14,368 nt of DNA, taken from SABI01 sp964453215 (GTDB taxonomy: Bacteria; Spirochaetota; Spirochaetia; Sphaerochaetales; Sphaerochaetaceae). The stretch lies in the NCBI GenBank assembly GCA_964453215.1, contig CAYVRR010000050.1:1-14368 (forward strand). The letters run 5' to 3'. Of the stretch, positions 8,199 through 14,368 are shown piece after piece (position 1 is the first letter of the stretch; every line of letters begins with the position of its first letter). Both the position numbers and the translations under genes were made by a program. A model generated the notes under the pieces. The model was not told where the DNA came from. It did no database searches and was given only the letters and a program-made list of their open reading frames with translations.

Positions 8199-8223
8199 CA
8201 ATCTTGTCATAAGTTTCCATTAT
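8196..8223 (+). promoter_or_regulatory. Candidate promoter of the split permease genes
   Basis: Consensus TTGACA (8196-8201), a 16-base spacer, then CATTAT (8218-8223, four of six matches to TATAAT). It lies about 100 bases before the start at 8327. Both boxes are overlapped by inverted repeats. Confidence 0.45.
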
Positions 8224-8230
8224 TGGAAAC
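8213..8230. promoter_or_regulatory. Second perfect 7-bp inverted repeat (candidate operator)
   Basis: GTTTCCA (8213-8219) and TGGAAAC (8224-8230) with a TTAT centre. It covers the candidate -10 box at 8218-8223. Its sequence differs from the repeat at 8182-8198, so if both are operators they may serve different proteins or different promoters of the divergent pair. No regulator gene is encoded beside it. Confidence 0.5.
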
Positions 8231-8313
8231 GAAAATATGCAGATTTTCTAATTTATTTTGAATTCTAAATTTTCATGAACATGAATAATACCTATTTTAT
8301 TTTATTGAGGAAT

Positions 8314-8318
8314 GAGGA
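8314..8318 (+). promoter_or_regulatory. Ribosome binding site deciding the first permease start
   Basis: GAGGA eight bases before ATG 8327. The longer frame starts at ATG 8312, but its GAGG ends only one base before that codon, too close for normal initiation. Confidence 0.55.
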
Positions 8319-8326
8319 TAATCTTT

Positions 8327-8809
8327 ATGAATATAATTCTCTATGCATCTACAGGGATTTTTTTAATCCTTTCATATACAAAGGATAAGAGTAAAACAAA
8401 GAGGGCTCTTATGAAGGCGTGGAAGGCTTTTGAAAACATCCTCCCACAATTTCTTGTTGTGATTCTTTTTGTCGCTGTTTTGCTCACTATAATGGATTCT
8501 GAGATGATTCTTAAGATAATTGGGGCTGACTCGGGTTGGTTAGGAGTTATTCTAGCTGCTGTTGTGGGAGCTGTTACCCTTATCCCTGGGTTTGTGGCGT
8601 TTCCAACGGCTGCGATGTTGTTGGAGGGGGGAGCTGGATATATGCAAATAGCAGCTTTTATATCAACTCTGATGATGGTTGGAATTGTAACTCTCCCTGT
8701 AGAAGTTAGGTATTTTGGAAAAAGACTTGCTATATATAGAAATATCCTCGCTTTTGCATTCTCATTTTTAGTTGCCTATGTAATTGGGTATGTAAAGGCT
8801 CTTGTATGA
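8327..8809 (+). CDS. ArsP-like (PF03773, predicted permease) N-terminal half protein
   Basis: 160 residues from ATG 8327 (165 if ATG 8312 is used). Integral membrane protein with about five hydrophobic segments (about 2-18, 40-56, 72-90, 104-122, 137-156) and a basic loop (19-33). The sequence IPGFVAFPTAAMLLEGG (86-102) is characteristic of the DUF318/ArsP permease family, whose usual single-chain members are roughly twice this length. The stop codon overlaps the start of the next gene (ATGA, 8806-8809), and the next product aligns with this one, so the two probably make one transporter. No cysteine is present. Context beside arsC points to efflux of arsenite or a related oxyanion or organoarsenical; the substrate itself is inferred. 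Confidence 0.85.
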   Translation: MNIILYASTGIFLILSYTKDKSKTKRALMKAWKAFENILPQFLVVILFVAVLLTIMDSEMILKIIGADSGWLGVILAAVVGAVTLIPGFVAFPTAAMLLEGGAGYMQIAAFISTLMMVGIVTLPVEVRYFGKRLAIYRNILAFAFSFLVAYVIGYVKALV

Positions 8810-9339
8810 AGGTGTTAATAAAAAAATATAGTGCCCTCCTCGTTGTCTTAGTAGCATTAACAATATACTCACTGTTCAACATCCCATTTGGAGCGTCAGT
8901 AGTAACTATGACAGTTCATCAGCTAAAGGAGATGCTCTTAGTTATCCCCCCTATCTTCATCCTCCTTGGCCTCCTCGATATCTGGGTTCCTAAAGAGACT
9001 ATGGTGAAATATATGGGGGAAAGATCTGGATTTAAGGGAATAGTATTAGCTATATTGATTGGCTCTGCTGCAGCAGGCCCCTTATATGGTGCGTTTCCTG
9101 TTGCTGCTGTGTTCATGAAAAAAGGGGTTAAATTTACGAATATCCTTATCTTCATCGGAGCGTGGTCTACTACTAAAATCCCTATGCTCTTATTTGAAAT
9201 CACCTCTCTTGGTGCCCAGTTTGCAATCACAAGGTTACTTGTAGATATCCCTGGAATTATCATCATTGCCCACATCCTCACCCGATTAATACCAAAAGAA
9301 GAGGTAAAATCGTTATATGAGAAAGCTGAATTGATGTAA
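8806..9339 (+). CDS. ArsP-like (PF03773, predicted permease) C-terminal half protein
   Basis: 177 residues with about five hydrophobic segments (about 9-28, 43-60, 78-99, 112-130, 146-161) and no cysteine. Residues 74-131 align without gaps to residues 69-126 of the preceding product, with 19 of 58 identical including the shared AFPxAA and FI motifs. The two genes are thus halves of a duplicated permease. The start codon overlaps the upstream stop by four bases, so translation is probably coupled and the products made in equal amounts. Export of an arsenic compound is the likely job given arsC next door; other PF03773 members act on other or unknown substrates, so this remains an inference. 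No convincing terminator follows. Confidence 0.85.
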   Translation: MKVLIKKYSALLVVLVALTIYSLFNIPFGASVVTMTVHQLKEMLLVIPPIFILLGLLDIWVPKETMVKYMGERSGFKGIVLAILIGSAAAGPLYGAFPVAAVFMKKGVKFTNILIFIGAWSTTKIPMLLFEITSLGAQFAITRLLVDIPGIIIIAHILTRLIPKEEVKSLYEKAELM

Positions 9340-9539
9340 TAAAAGATATGTTAAATACCATCTACATAAAAAAGATGATTAATTAGAATAACAGCTCACT
9401 TTAAAAGGCTCAAACAAATAGATAGACTCATTATTTTATTACAAGAAGGAATATCCCATGCATGGTATAAAAAAGTGTTTCCTTTTCTTATCACCTCACC
9501 ACCTTATCAACACAACCAATTTTATGGTAGTATTACTTC

Positions 9540-10160
9540 ATGGCTAAAAGTAGAAGAGATAGTGCTGATTCATATACCTTAAAAGCTCGTAAAGAGGGCT
9601 ACCCTGCTCGTTCTGTCTATAAACTTGAAGAGATGCAGAATATTCATCGCCTTATTCGTCCAAACGATAAGGTGCTTGATGTGGGTGCAGCTCCTGGTTC
9701 ATGGACGCTCTATGTAACAAGAAAGATTCTTAAAAATAGAGGATCTATTGTAGCAGTAGATTTAAACCCACTCTCATTAAATCCTATCCCCTTAAACGTA
9801 ACAACTATTACAGGAGATGCATTTAGTCCAGAGATAAGAGAGCAGTTAACTGCTCTTGGACCCTATGATACGATTATTAGTGATGCAGCTCCGATGACTA
9901 CAGGGATAAAATCAGTGGATACTTCAAGAAGTGAATACTTAAGTGAAAGTGTATTTCATCTTGCCTTAGAACAATTAAAAGTTCATGGAAATTTAGTGAT
10001 TAAGATTTATCAAGGTGGAGGAGAGGCTCAATTACTGCAAGAGATGAGGAAAGTATTTAAAAAAGCAAAAGGATTCAAACCAAAAGCAAGCCGATCTGAC
10101 TCCTTTGAACTATTTCTCATTGGACTTGATCGGCTTAAAGCTGAAGATATTAAGCAATAA
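9540..10160 (+). CDS. rlmE: 23S rRNA (uridine-2'-O-)-methyltransferase RlmE (FtsJ/RrmJ)
   Basis: 206 residues, the normal length. The SAM-binding motif VLDVGAAPGSW (45-55) follows the N-terminal segment typical of FtsJ (SVYKLEEM, 25-32). The catalytic tetrad K-D-K-E is complete: Lys28, Asp115 in SDAAPMTTG, Lys155 in VIKIYQGGG and Glu190 in SDSFELF. By family knowledge it methylates the ribose of U2552 in the A-loop of 23S rRNA, late in 50S assembly, and in E. coli it is heat-shock induced. Shine-Dalgarno pairing before the ATG is poor (GGTAG nine bases away). A 29-codon reading frame with a good ribosome binding site ends inside the first codons of this gene. It converges with the mscS gene with an 11-base gap. 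Confidence 0.95.
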   Translation: MAKSRRDSADSYTLKARKEGYPARSVYKLEEMQNIHRLIRPNDKVLDVGAAPGSWTLYVTRKILKNRGSIVAVDLNPLSLNPIPLNVTTITGDAFSPEIREQLTALGPYDTIISDAAPMTTGIKSVDTSRSEYLSESVFHLALEQLKVHGNLVIKIYQGGGEAQLLQEMRKVFKKAKGFKPKASRSDSFELFLIGLDRLKAEDIKQ

Positions 10161-10171
10161 ATTAAGAATAT

Positions 10172-11011
10172 TTACTCTTTATCTGTATGAACATCTAATT
10201 GAGGGAAAGGAATCTCAACACCCGCTTCTCTAAACTTCTCTAACACTTCTTGTTGGAATCTAAAGAAAATAGTCCAGTAATCGGCTGGTTTTGACCATGG
10301 TCTTACCACAAGATCTACACTAGAGTCATTGAGTTTAGAAACAGCAATCACAGGTTTTGGCTCAGGGAGAACTTCTGGATAACTATTAATAATTGACCAC
10401 AAAATATCTTTTGCTTTATTTACATCACTGTTATAAGCAATAGAAACACCCATCTCAACACGACGAGATTCAGTATATGAATAGTTTACAATAGCTTGAC
10501 CCCAAATAAGTTTATTGGCCATCACAACTCTTTTGTTATCAGGTGTAGCTAAGGTCACACTCATCATATCCATATCACGAACAGAACCATTCATCGAACC
10601 AACTTCCACATAATCCCCTATTCTAAATGGGGAGTTAATTGCAATCATAACACCAGCTAAAAGATTTCCAATTGTTTCTTGAAACGCAAACCCTAAAATA
10701 AAACCAGTGACACCAAGACCTGCAATAACAGGCGCTAAACTCACCCCTAAGCGATCTAGAATAATCATCATGGTAACGAGTTGGGCTAAAAATACTGCAA
10801 TCTTTATGATAAGCCTCGACATAAGATCATTAATCTTCTTACTTCTTGCTAACATTTTTACAAGAACTTTTTTCATCCATGAAATAAGAACCATTGAGAC
10901 AATGATAATAAGAATAATGCCAAAAGCATTAAGGATAACACCGAGGGATTTTTCATTAATCCAGATTTTCACTGAGTCCCACAACGACATAAGCTTTACT
11001 TGTGTTCCCAC
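10172..11011 (-). CDS. mscS: Small-conductance mechanosensitive channel, MscS family
   Basis: 279 residues from GTG 11011, chosen because GGAGGT lies seven bases upstream; the TTG at 11026 lies just past that site and is less likely. Membrane helices are at about 24-45, 66-86 and 91-123. The third, pore-lining helix is rich in Gly and Ala (VIAGLGVTGFILGFAFQ) and leads into the conserved PFRIGDYVEV segment at the start of the beta domain. The C-terminal domain ends with the usual EIPFPQ motif. Size and layout match the compact E. coli MscS type. The channel opens under membrane tension and releases solutes on hypo-osmotic shock. A good promoter lies just upstream (11046-11074), so the gene is probably transcribed alone, although it lies downstream of htpG on the same strand with a terminator between. 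Confidence 0.93.
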   Translation of the reverse strand: MGTQVKLMSLWDSVKIWINEKSLGVILNAFGIILIIIVSMVLISWMKKVLVKMLARSKKINDLMSRLIIKIAVFLAQLVTMMIILDRLGVSLAPVIAGLGVTGFILGFAFQETIGNLLAGVMIAINSPFRIGDYVEVGSMNGSVRDMDMMSVTLATPDNKRVVMANKLIWGQAIVNYSYTESRRVEMGVSIAYNSDVNKAKDILWSIINSYPEVLPEPKPVIAVSKLNDSSVDLVVRPWSKPADYWTIFFRFQQEVLEKFREAGVEIPFPQLDVHTDKE

Positions 11012-11018
11012 AATATAT

Positions 11019-11024
11019 ACCTCC
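11019..11024 (-). promoter_or_regulatory. Ribosome binding site of mscS
   Basis: GGAGGT on the minus strand, seven bases before GTG 11011. A perfect match to the anti-Shine-Dalgarno, it sets the start at a GTG. Confidence 0.8.
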
Positions 11025-11045
11025 AATTATTTTAGTACATTCTTC

Positions 11046-11074
11046 ATAATAAGCGCTTTAAGGGTGATACGCAA
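11046..11074 (-). promoter_or_regulatory. Candidate sigma70-type promoter of mscS
   Basis: On the minus strand: TTGCGT (11069-11074), 17-base spacer, TATTAT (11046-11051). It lies between the htpG terminator and the mscS ribosome binding site, which fits independent transcription of mscS. Confidence 0.6.
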
Positions 11075-11081
11075 CCACACT

Positions 11082-11110
11082 AAAAAAGGTGGAAGCTTAA
11101 CTTCCACCTT
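11082..11110 (-). terminator. Rho-independent terminator of htpG
   Basis: A perfect 10-bp stem, AAGGTGGAAG (11086-11095) and CTTCCACCTT (11101-11110), with a five-base loop. On the minus strand it is followed by a run of six T (11082-11087). It starts 29 bases after the htpG stop codon. Confidence 0.9.
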
Positions 11111-11139
11111 ATACAGCACATAATCGAAATAGCTAATAT

Positions 11140-13008
11140 CTATTTTGATAATAAAGATTGTAATTTTGCAACAAAGTCGGATGGGTTTTTCAACATCACC
11201 CCTTCGTTAATTAAAGCACTATCTAATAAGACTCCACTCATATTAGCAATAAACTCATCATCACTAGAATCAGCTATACGAGTCACCATTGGGTGATCAA
11301 TATTTATTTCTAGAATAGGGGTACTCTCTGGCATATCACCTTGTCCCATCTGCTTGAGTATTTGTTGCATCTGTACACTCATGTCATTTTCATCAACAAC
11401 TACGACAGAAGGAGCATCTACGAGGCGAGATGAGATAACGACATCTTTCACCCTATCCTTAAGAGCCTCTTTTATCTTCTTAGCAACACTCTTACCCTCT
11501 TTGCTCTTCTTTTTCTTCTCTTCTTTATCTTCAAGTTCTTCAACAGCACCCGATTTATTGATTGCTTTAAGAGGAAGTTCTTCAAAGGTACCAATGCTAG
11601 GAACAACGATATCATCAATATCATCAACCATGAGTAATACTTCTATCCCTTTCTTCTTATATCCCTCTAATAATGGAGATCGTTTGATGGTCGCTTCATT
11701 GCCACCTGCAAGGTAGTAAATACTCTTTTGGTCCTCTTTCATTCGCTCTTTATAACTAGCTAAACTGGTATACCCTTCTACTTCACTGCTTTTGAAACGA
11801 ACAAGTGATAACAATAGATCTTTATTAGCATAATCACTATATAAGCCCTCTTTAAGAGGTCTATTAAATTGTTCAACTATTTTTGTATAAAGTTCTGGGT
11901 TTTGTTCTGATATCTTCTTTAACTCACTTAGGATTTTCTTCACACTCGCATTTCTAATATTACTCATTACTCTGTTTTGCTGAAGAATTTCACGTGATAC
12001 GTTAAGAGGTAGATCTTCACTATCAATAATACCTCGAACGAATCTGAGGTAGGTTGGAAGTAACTCTTTTTCATCATCAGTAATATAGACTCTCTTTACA
12101 TAGAGTTTCACGCCACTTTTGTAATCGGCATTATAGAGATCAAAAGGAGCTTTTGATGGGATATAAAAGAGTGTTGTGTAGTTATTTACCCCTTCAGCTT
12201 GAGTGTGCATGTAATATAGTGGGTCTTCAGTATCATAGGAGGTGTTCTTATAGAACTCATTATAATCTTCTGATTTTAGTTCACTCTTATTTCTTCTCCA
12301 AAGAGCTGCAGCACTATTTACTTGTTCTCTTTTGTGCTCAGTCCCTTTTACCTTTCCTTTATCATCATATTCATCTTGGTCATACGATAAGAAAATTGGG
12401 TAGGCAATATGGTCTGAGTATCGTTTAATTAATCTGTCGAGTGTCCATCTAGAGGCATACTCTTCTCCCTCTTCATTGAGGTGAATGATAATGGTAGTTC
12501 CTGTCTCTTCAAGTTCAACTTTTTCTAAAGTAAAGGTACCTTTTCCTTTTGATGACCATTTCCATCCTTCAGTGGATCCAACTTTTCTACTTAGTACTTC
12601 AACTTTAGTTGCTACCATGAAGCTACTATAAAACCCAACACCAAATTGTCCAATGAGGTTTGAATCTTTCTTTTGTTCTTCAGTTAAGTTCTTTAAAAAA
12701 CTCTTTGTGCCAGAGCGGGCAATGGTTCCAAGATCATTAGCTAAATCATCATGGCTCATTCCGATTCCAGTATCTTTAATGGTAAGAGTTTTATCTTTTG
12801 ATGTATCATCATAAGAGATGTCGATGAGTGGGGTAAATACAACATCTTTGAATTCAGGGTTTGTTAATGTTTGATACTTTAACTTATCGAGTGCATCTGA
12901 TGCATTACTAATTAGTTCTCTTAAAAAGATCTCTTTATGTGAATAAAGAGAGTGGATGATGAGATGTAGTAATTCGGACACCTCGGTTTTAAATTTCTTT
13001 TGCTCCAT
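11140..13008 (-). CDS. htpG: Molecular chaperone HtpG (Hsp90)
   Basis: 622 residues from ATG 13008, close to E. coli HtpG (624). That ATG has GGAGGA four bases upstream and gives the standard MEQKKFKTEV opening; an in-frame ATG at 13026 lacks a ribosome binding site. The GHKL ATPase motifs are complete: ELISNASDALDKL (31-43, with Glu31 and Asn35), DTGIGM (79-84), GTIARSGTKSF (94-104) and GQFGVGFYSSF (120-130). The middle domain has the catalytic-loop sequence PLNVSREILQQ. The C-terminal dimerisation domain is present to the end. A lysine/glutamate-rich stretch interrupts the region between middle and C-terminal domains. It is a cytosolic ATP-dependent chaperone for stress and client maturation. 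No CIRCE element is visible upstream. It is divergent from the ROK gene and ends at a strong terminator. Confidence 0.98.
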   Translation of the reverse strand: MEQKKFKTEVSELLHLIIHSLYSHKEIFLRELISNASDALDKLKYQTLTNPEFKDVVFTPLIDISYDDTSKDKTLTIKDTGIGMSHDDLANDLGTIARSGTKSFLKNLTEEQKKDSNLIGQFGVGFYSSFMVATKVEVLSRKVGSTEGWKWSSKGKGTFTLEKVELEETGTTIIIHLNEEGEEYASRWTLDRLIKRYSDHIAYPIFLSYDQDEYDDKGKVKGTEHKREQVNSAAALWRRNKSELKSEDYNEFYKNTSYDTEDPLYYMHTQAEGVNNYTTLFYIPSKAPFDLYNADYKSGVKLYVKRVYITDDEKELLPTYLRFVRGIIDSEDLPLNVSREILQQNRVMSNIRNASVKKILSELKKISEQNPELYTKIVEQFNRPLKEGLYSDYANKDLLLSLVRFKSSEVEGYTSLASYKERMKEDQKSIYYLAGGNEATIKRSPLLEGYKKKGIEVLLMVDDIDDIVVPSIGTFEELPLKAINKSGAVEELEDKEEKKKKSKEGKSVAKKIKEALKDRVKDVVISSRLVDAPSVVVVDENDMSVQMQQILKQMGQGDMPESTPILEINIDHPMVTRIADSSDDEFIANMSGVLLDSALINEGVMLKNPSDFVAKLQSLLSK

Positions 13009-13012
13009 GAGT

Positions 13013-13018
13013 TCCTCC
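13013..13018 (-). promoter_or_regulatory. Ribosome binding site of htpG
   Basis: GGAGGA on the minus strand, four bases before ATG 13008. It lies inside the longer frame that begins at ATG 13026, arguing against that longer start. Confidence 0.8.
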
Positions 13019-13047
13019 AAAAGCATATGTTATGATTATATGCCCCT

Positions 13048-13076
13048 AAAATAGTGATAATTTTACCTATCGACAA
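13048..13076 (-). promoter_or_regulatory. Weak candidate promoter of htpG
   Basis: On the minus strand: TTGTCG (13071-13076), 17-base spacer, TATTTT (13048-13053). A perfect TATAAT also occurs at 13035-13040 but without a recognisable -35. One of the two probably serves htpG. Confidence 0.3.
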
Positions 13077-13084
13077 CGTTTTTG

Positions 13085-13113
13085 TTAACATTATTCATAT
13101 TGTATTATATGAT
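13085..13113 (+). promoter_or_regulatory. Candidate promoter of the ROK regulator gene
   Basis: TTAACA (13085-13090), 17-base spacer, TATGAT (13108-13113); each box matches five of six consensus bases. Transcription would begin about 13119-13121, at the GTG codon proposed as start, implying a leaderless message. Confidence 0.45.
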
Positions 13114-13119
13114 GAGGGT

Positions 13120-14271
13120 GTGAATTTCACCCAAATAGCAGATGTAAGACACATTAATAGACTACGTATCCTCAACTTTATCGCCAAAAGTGATAATACT
13201 AATCGTGCCCACATCGCACGTGAGTTAGGTTTTAATAAAGTAAGTACTGGCGAAATAGTAGATATCTTAATTAAAGAGGGATTAGTTGAAGAAACTGGAC
13301 CTCAAACAAAAGGGGCAGGTAGGCCTTCAATAGCCCTCACTCTCAATAAGGAGAGATACTTTGTTATCGCTATAGATATTGGCTTAAGGAACATGAGGTT
13401 TGCCCTGATTAATGTAGCAGGAGAACTTCTTAGGTTCGAGCGCTTCCCCACCCCTTTAGCTCCAACAGTTGAAGAGGCAATGGCTCTTATTATTCGACAT
13501 ATTAAAACATATAAAGCACGGCTTTCAAAAGATCAAACCATAAAAGGTGTTTCTATAAGTATTGGTGCCAATGTGGAACCCTCTACAGGGACTATTATTG
13601 AACACAGGGATTGGAAATGGAACAATGTTCCCCTTTCCTACACAATAGAGAGATACACTAATATTCCAACTATTGTTGAAAACAATGTCGTTGCTATGAT
13701 TAAGGGAGAAAAGTGGTTTAATAAAGAAGTAAAGGGAAAGAGGTTCTTCTATGTAAACTGGGGTGAACACATCAGTGGAGCGTTTGCAAGCCCAGGAAGA
13801 AAGATCTCCCCTGAAGCTCTCTTTGGACACATATTAGTAACTGAGAAAAACAAATGTAGTTGTGGAGGCATAGGGTGCCTTGAAACAGTAGCTAGTGGTA
13901 TCGCTCTCTCATCTTTTGCCAATAAGAATAAATCAGTAAAAACTCTTATTGAAGAAGCAAAAGATGATCCTATTAAACAGCGAGTATTATATGAAGGAGT
14001 TACCTTCATGGCAAAAGCTCTTATTAGTACATCTGCTATTATAAGACCAGAAATGATTATTATAGGTGGGGGAATATCATTACTTCCTGACACTTACTTT
14101 AATCATCTTATCAGTATCTTTCATAGAGATTGTCCACCTATAGTAAATAACAATATTACTATTCTAAGATCTGTGTTAAAAGAGCGGGGTGGAATTATTG
14201 GAACAGGTGTTGTTGCCCTTGATGAATTTATCTTTAAACGCTCATTAATAGAGCGACTAGAAATACAATAA
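13120..14271 (+). CDS. ROK-family transcriptional regulator (NagC/XylR-like)
   Basis: 383 residues from GTG 13120; the frame stays open to GTG 13054, but that stretch overlaps promoter-like sequence and looks unlike family N-termini. An N-terminal winged helix-turn-helix (about 8-75: VRHINRLRILNFIAKS, then the helix RAHIARELGFN) is followed by a ROK sugar-kinase-like domain. That domain shows a phosphate-binding start AIDIGLRNMRF (84-94), the zinc motif (His237, then CSCGGIGC with Cys246, 248 and 253) and a glycine-rich IIIGGGIS (313-320). At the catalytic position the usual Glu-Asn-Asp reads Glu-Asn-Asn (187-189), so the base is absent and the protein should bind rather than phosphorylate a sugar. 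Such proteins typically repress sugar-uptake or catabolic genes. No sugar operon adjoins it here, so the target is unknown. Confidence 0.88.
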   Translation: MNFTQIADVRHINRLRILNFIAKSDNTNRAHIARELGFNKVSTGEIVDILIKEGLVEETGPQTKGAGRPSIALTLNKERYFVIAIDIGLRNMRFALINVAGELLRFERFPTPLAPTVEEAMALIIRHIKTYKARLSKDQTIKGVSISIGANVEPSTGTIIEHRDWKWNNVPLSYTIERYTNIPTIVENNVVAMIKGEKWFNKEVKGKRFFYVNWGEHISGAFASPGRKISPEALFGHILVTEKNKCSCGGIGCLETVASGIALSSFANKNKSVKTLIEEAKDDPIKQRVLYEGVTFMAKALISTSAIIRPEMIIIGGGISLLPDTYFNHLISIFHRDCPPIVNNNITILRSVLKERGGIIGTGVVALDEFIFKRSLIERLEIQ

Positions 14272-14303
14272 AAAACCGCCTCCCTAGTAATAGGGAAAAG
14301 CGG
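14270..14303 (-). terminator. Rho-independent terminator for the gene at the right edge
   Basis: Paired arms CCGC (14276-14279) with GCGG (14300-14303) and CCCTA (14282-14286) with TAGGG (14291-14295), an unequal internal loop and a GTAA loop. On the minus strand a run of six T follows (14270-14275). On the plus strand there is no T run, so it serves a minus-strand gene; its T run overlaps the ROK stop codon. Confidence 0.7.
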
Positions 14304-14325
14304 CACCTCCTCAAGAGTGTAAGAT

Positions 14326-14368
14326 TTATTTCTCACCCTCCACGCATCTCGATATAACTTCCGCATTA
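14326..14368 (-). CDS. 3' tail of an unidentified minus-strand gene (partial)
   Basis: Only the last 13 codons and stop fall in the window, reading NAEVISRCVEGEK then TAA at 14326-14328. The frame is supported by its position: the stop lies 22 bases before a minus-strand terminator. The other open frame here reads straight through that terminator. Too short for a family call. It would converge with the ROK gene. Confidence 0.4.
   Translation of the reverse strand, partial: NAEVISRCVEGEK

Noticed and set aside
9379..9582. Open frame across the permease-rlmE gap, reading HFKRLKQIDRLIILLQEG, suggestive of a regulator fragment
   Set aside because: It has no ATG, GTG or TTG near its beginning, runs into rlmE in another frame, and about 65 codons without stop can arise by chance in this composition. 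It could be a gene remnant but nothing else supports that.
13009..13026. Longer HtpG from ATG 13026
   Set aside because: It has no ribosome binding site, and the strong one at 13013-13018 lies inside it. Family proteins start at the equivalent of ATG 13008.
14121..14366. 81-codon minus-strand frame at the right edge
   Set aside because: It reads through a terminator hairpin and then antisense through the ROK gene. The other frame, which stops at 14326 just before the terminator, fits better.
1..14368. Defence system, phage, transposon, CRISPR or tRNA
   Set aside because: No transposase, integrase, nuclease, reverse transcriptase or regular repeat array was found, and no cloverleaf was recognised on either strand by reading; a tRNA or covariance-model scan was not possible.

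Overview
The window is AT-rich DNA of chromosomal character. It shows no insertion sequence, CRISPR array, phage gene or RNA gene that I can recognise. Genes are densely packed on both strands. The set (MscS channel, RlmE, HtpG, secreted family 9 glycoside hydrolase, chain-length/tyrosine-kinase protein, PP2C/ATPase regulator) fits a Gram-negative-type, fermentative bacterium. A spirochaete is my best guess from general resemblance of HtpG and the ROK protein, but this is low confidence.

Left region (1-7610), surface polysaccharide and its control. A 5'-truncated Wzc-like bacterial tyrosine kinase is followed after 10 bases by a large sensor protein, GAF-PAS-GAF-PP2C phosphatase-RsbW-like ATPase. 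Converging on it are a family 4 glycosyltransferase and a secreted family 9 glycoside hydrolase, likely co-transcribed. A small STAS protein with a DSSG phosphorylation motif is read divergently from the hydrolase. The phosphatase/kinase protein and the STAS protein look like the two halves of a partner switch. The layout resembles Vibrio fischeri SypE/SypA, which controls a polysaccharide locus. I infer that this module tunes polysaccharide production or processing.

Middle region (7692-9339), arsenic-type detoxification. A thioredoxin-type arsenate reductase (arsC) is divergent from two short overlapping genes. Each of these encodes one half of an ArsP-like (PF03773) permease. The shared upstream region has two perfect 7-bp inverted repeats lying over a candidate promoter. 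No ArsR gene is present in the window.

Right region (9540-14368), housekeeping. rlmE (23S rRNA 2'-O-methyltransferase) converges with an mscS-type channel gene. htpG (Hsp90) follows on the minus strand with a clear terminator. Divergent from htpG is a ROK-family transcriptional regulator that has lost the sugar-kinase catalytic aspartate. At the right edge a minus-strand terminator and a short reading-frame tail mark the 3' end of another gene.

Several starts were moved from the longest frame to one with a proper ribosome binding site: hydrolase, first permease half, mscS and htpG.
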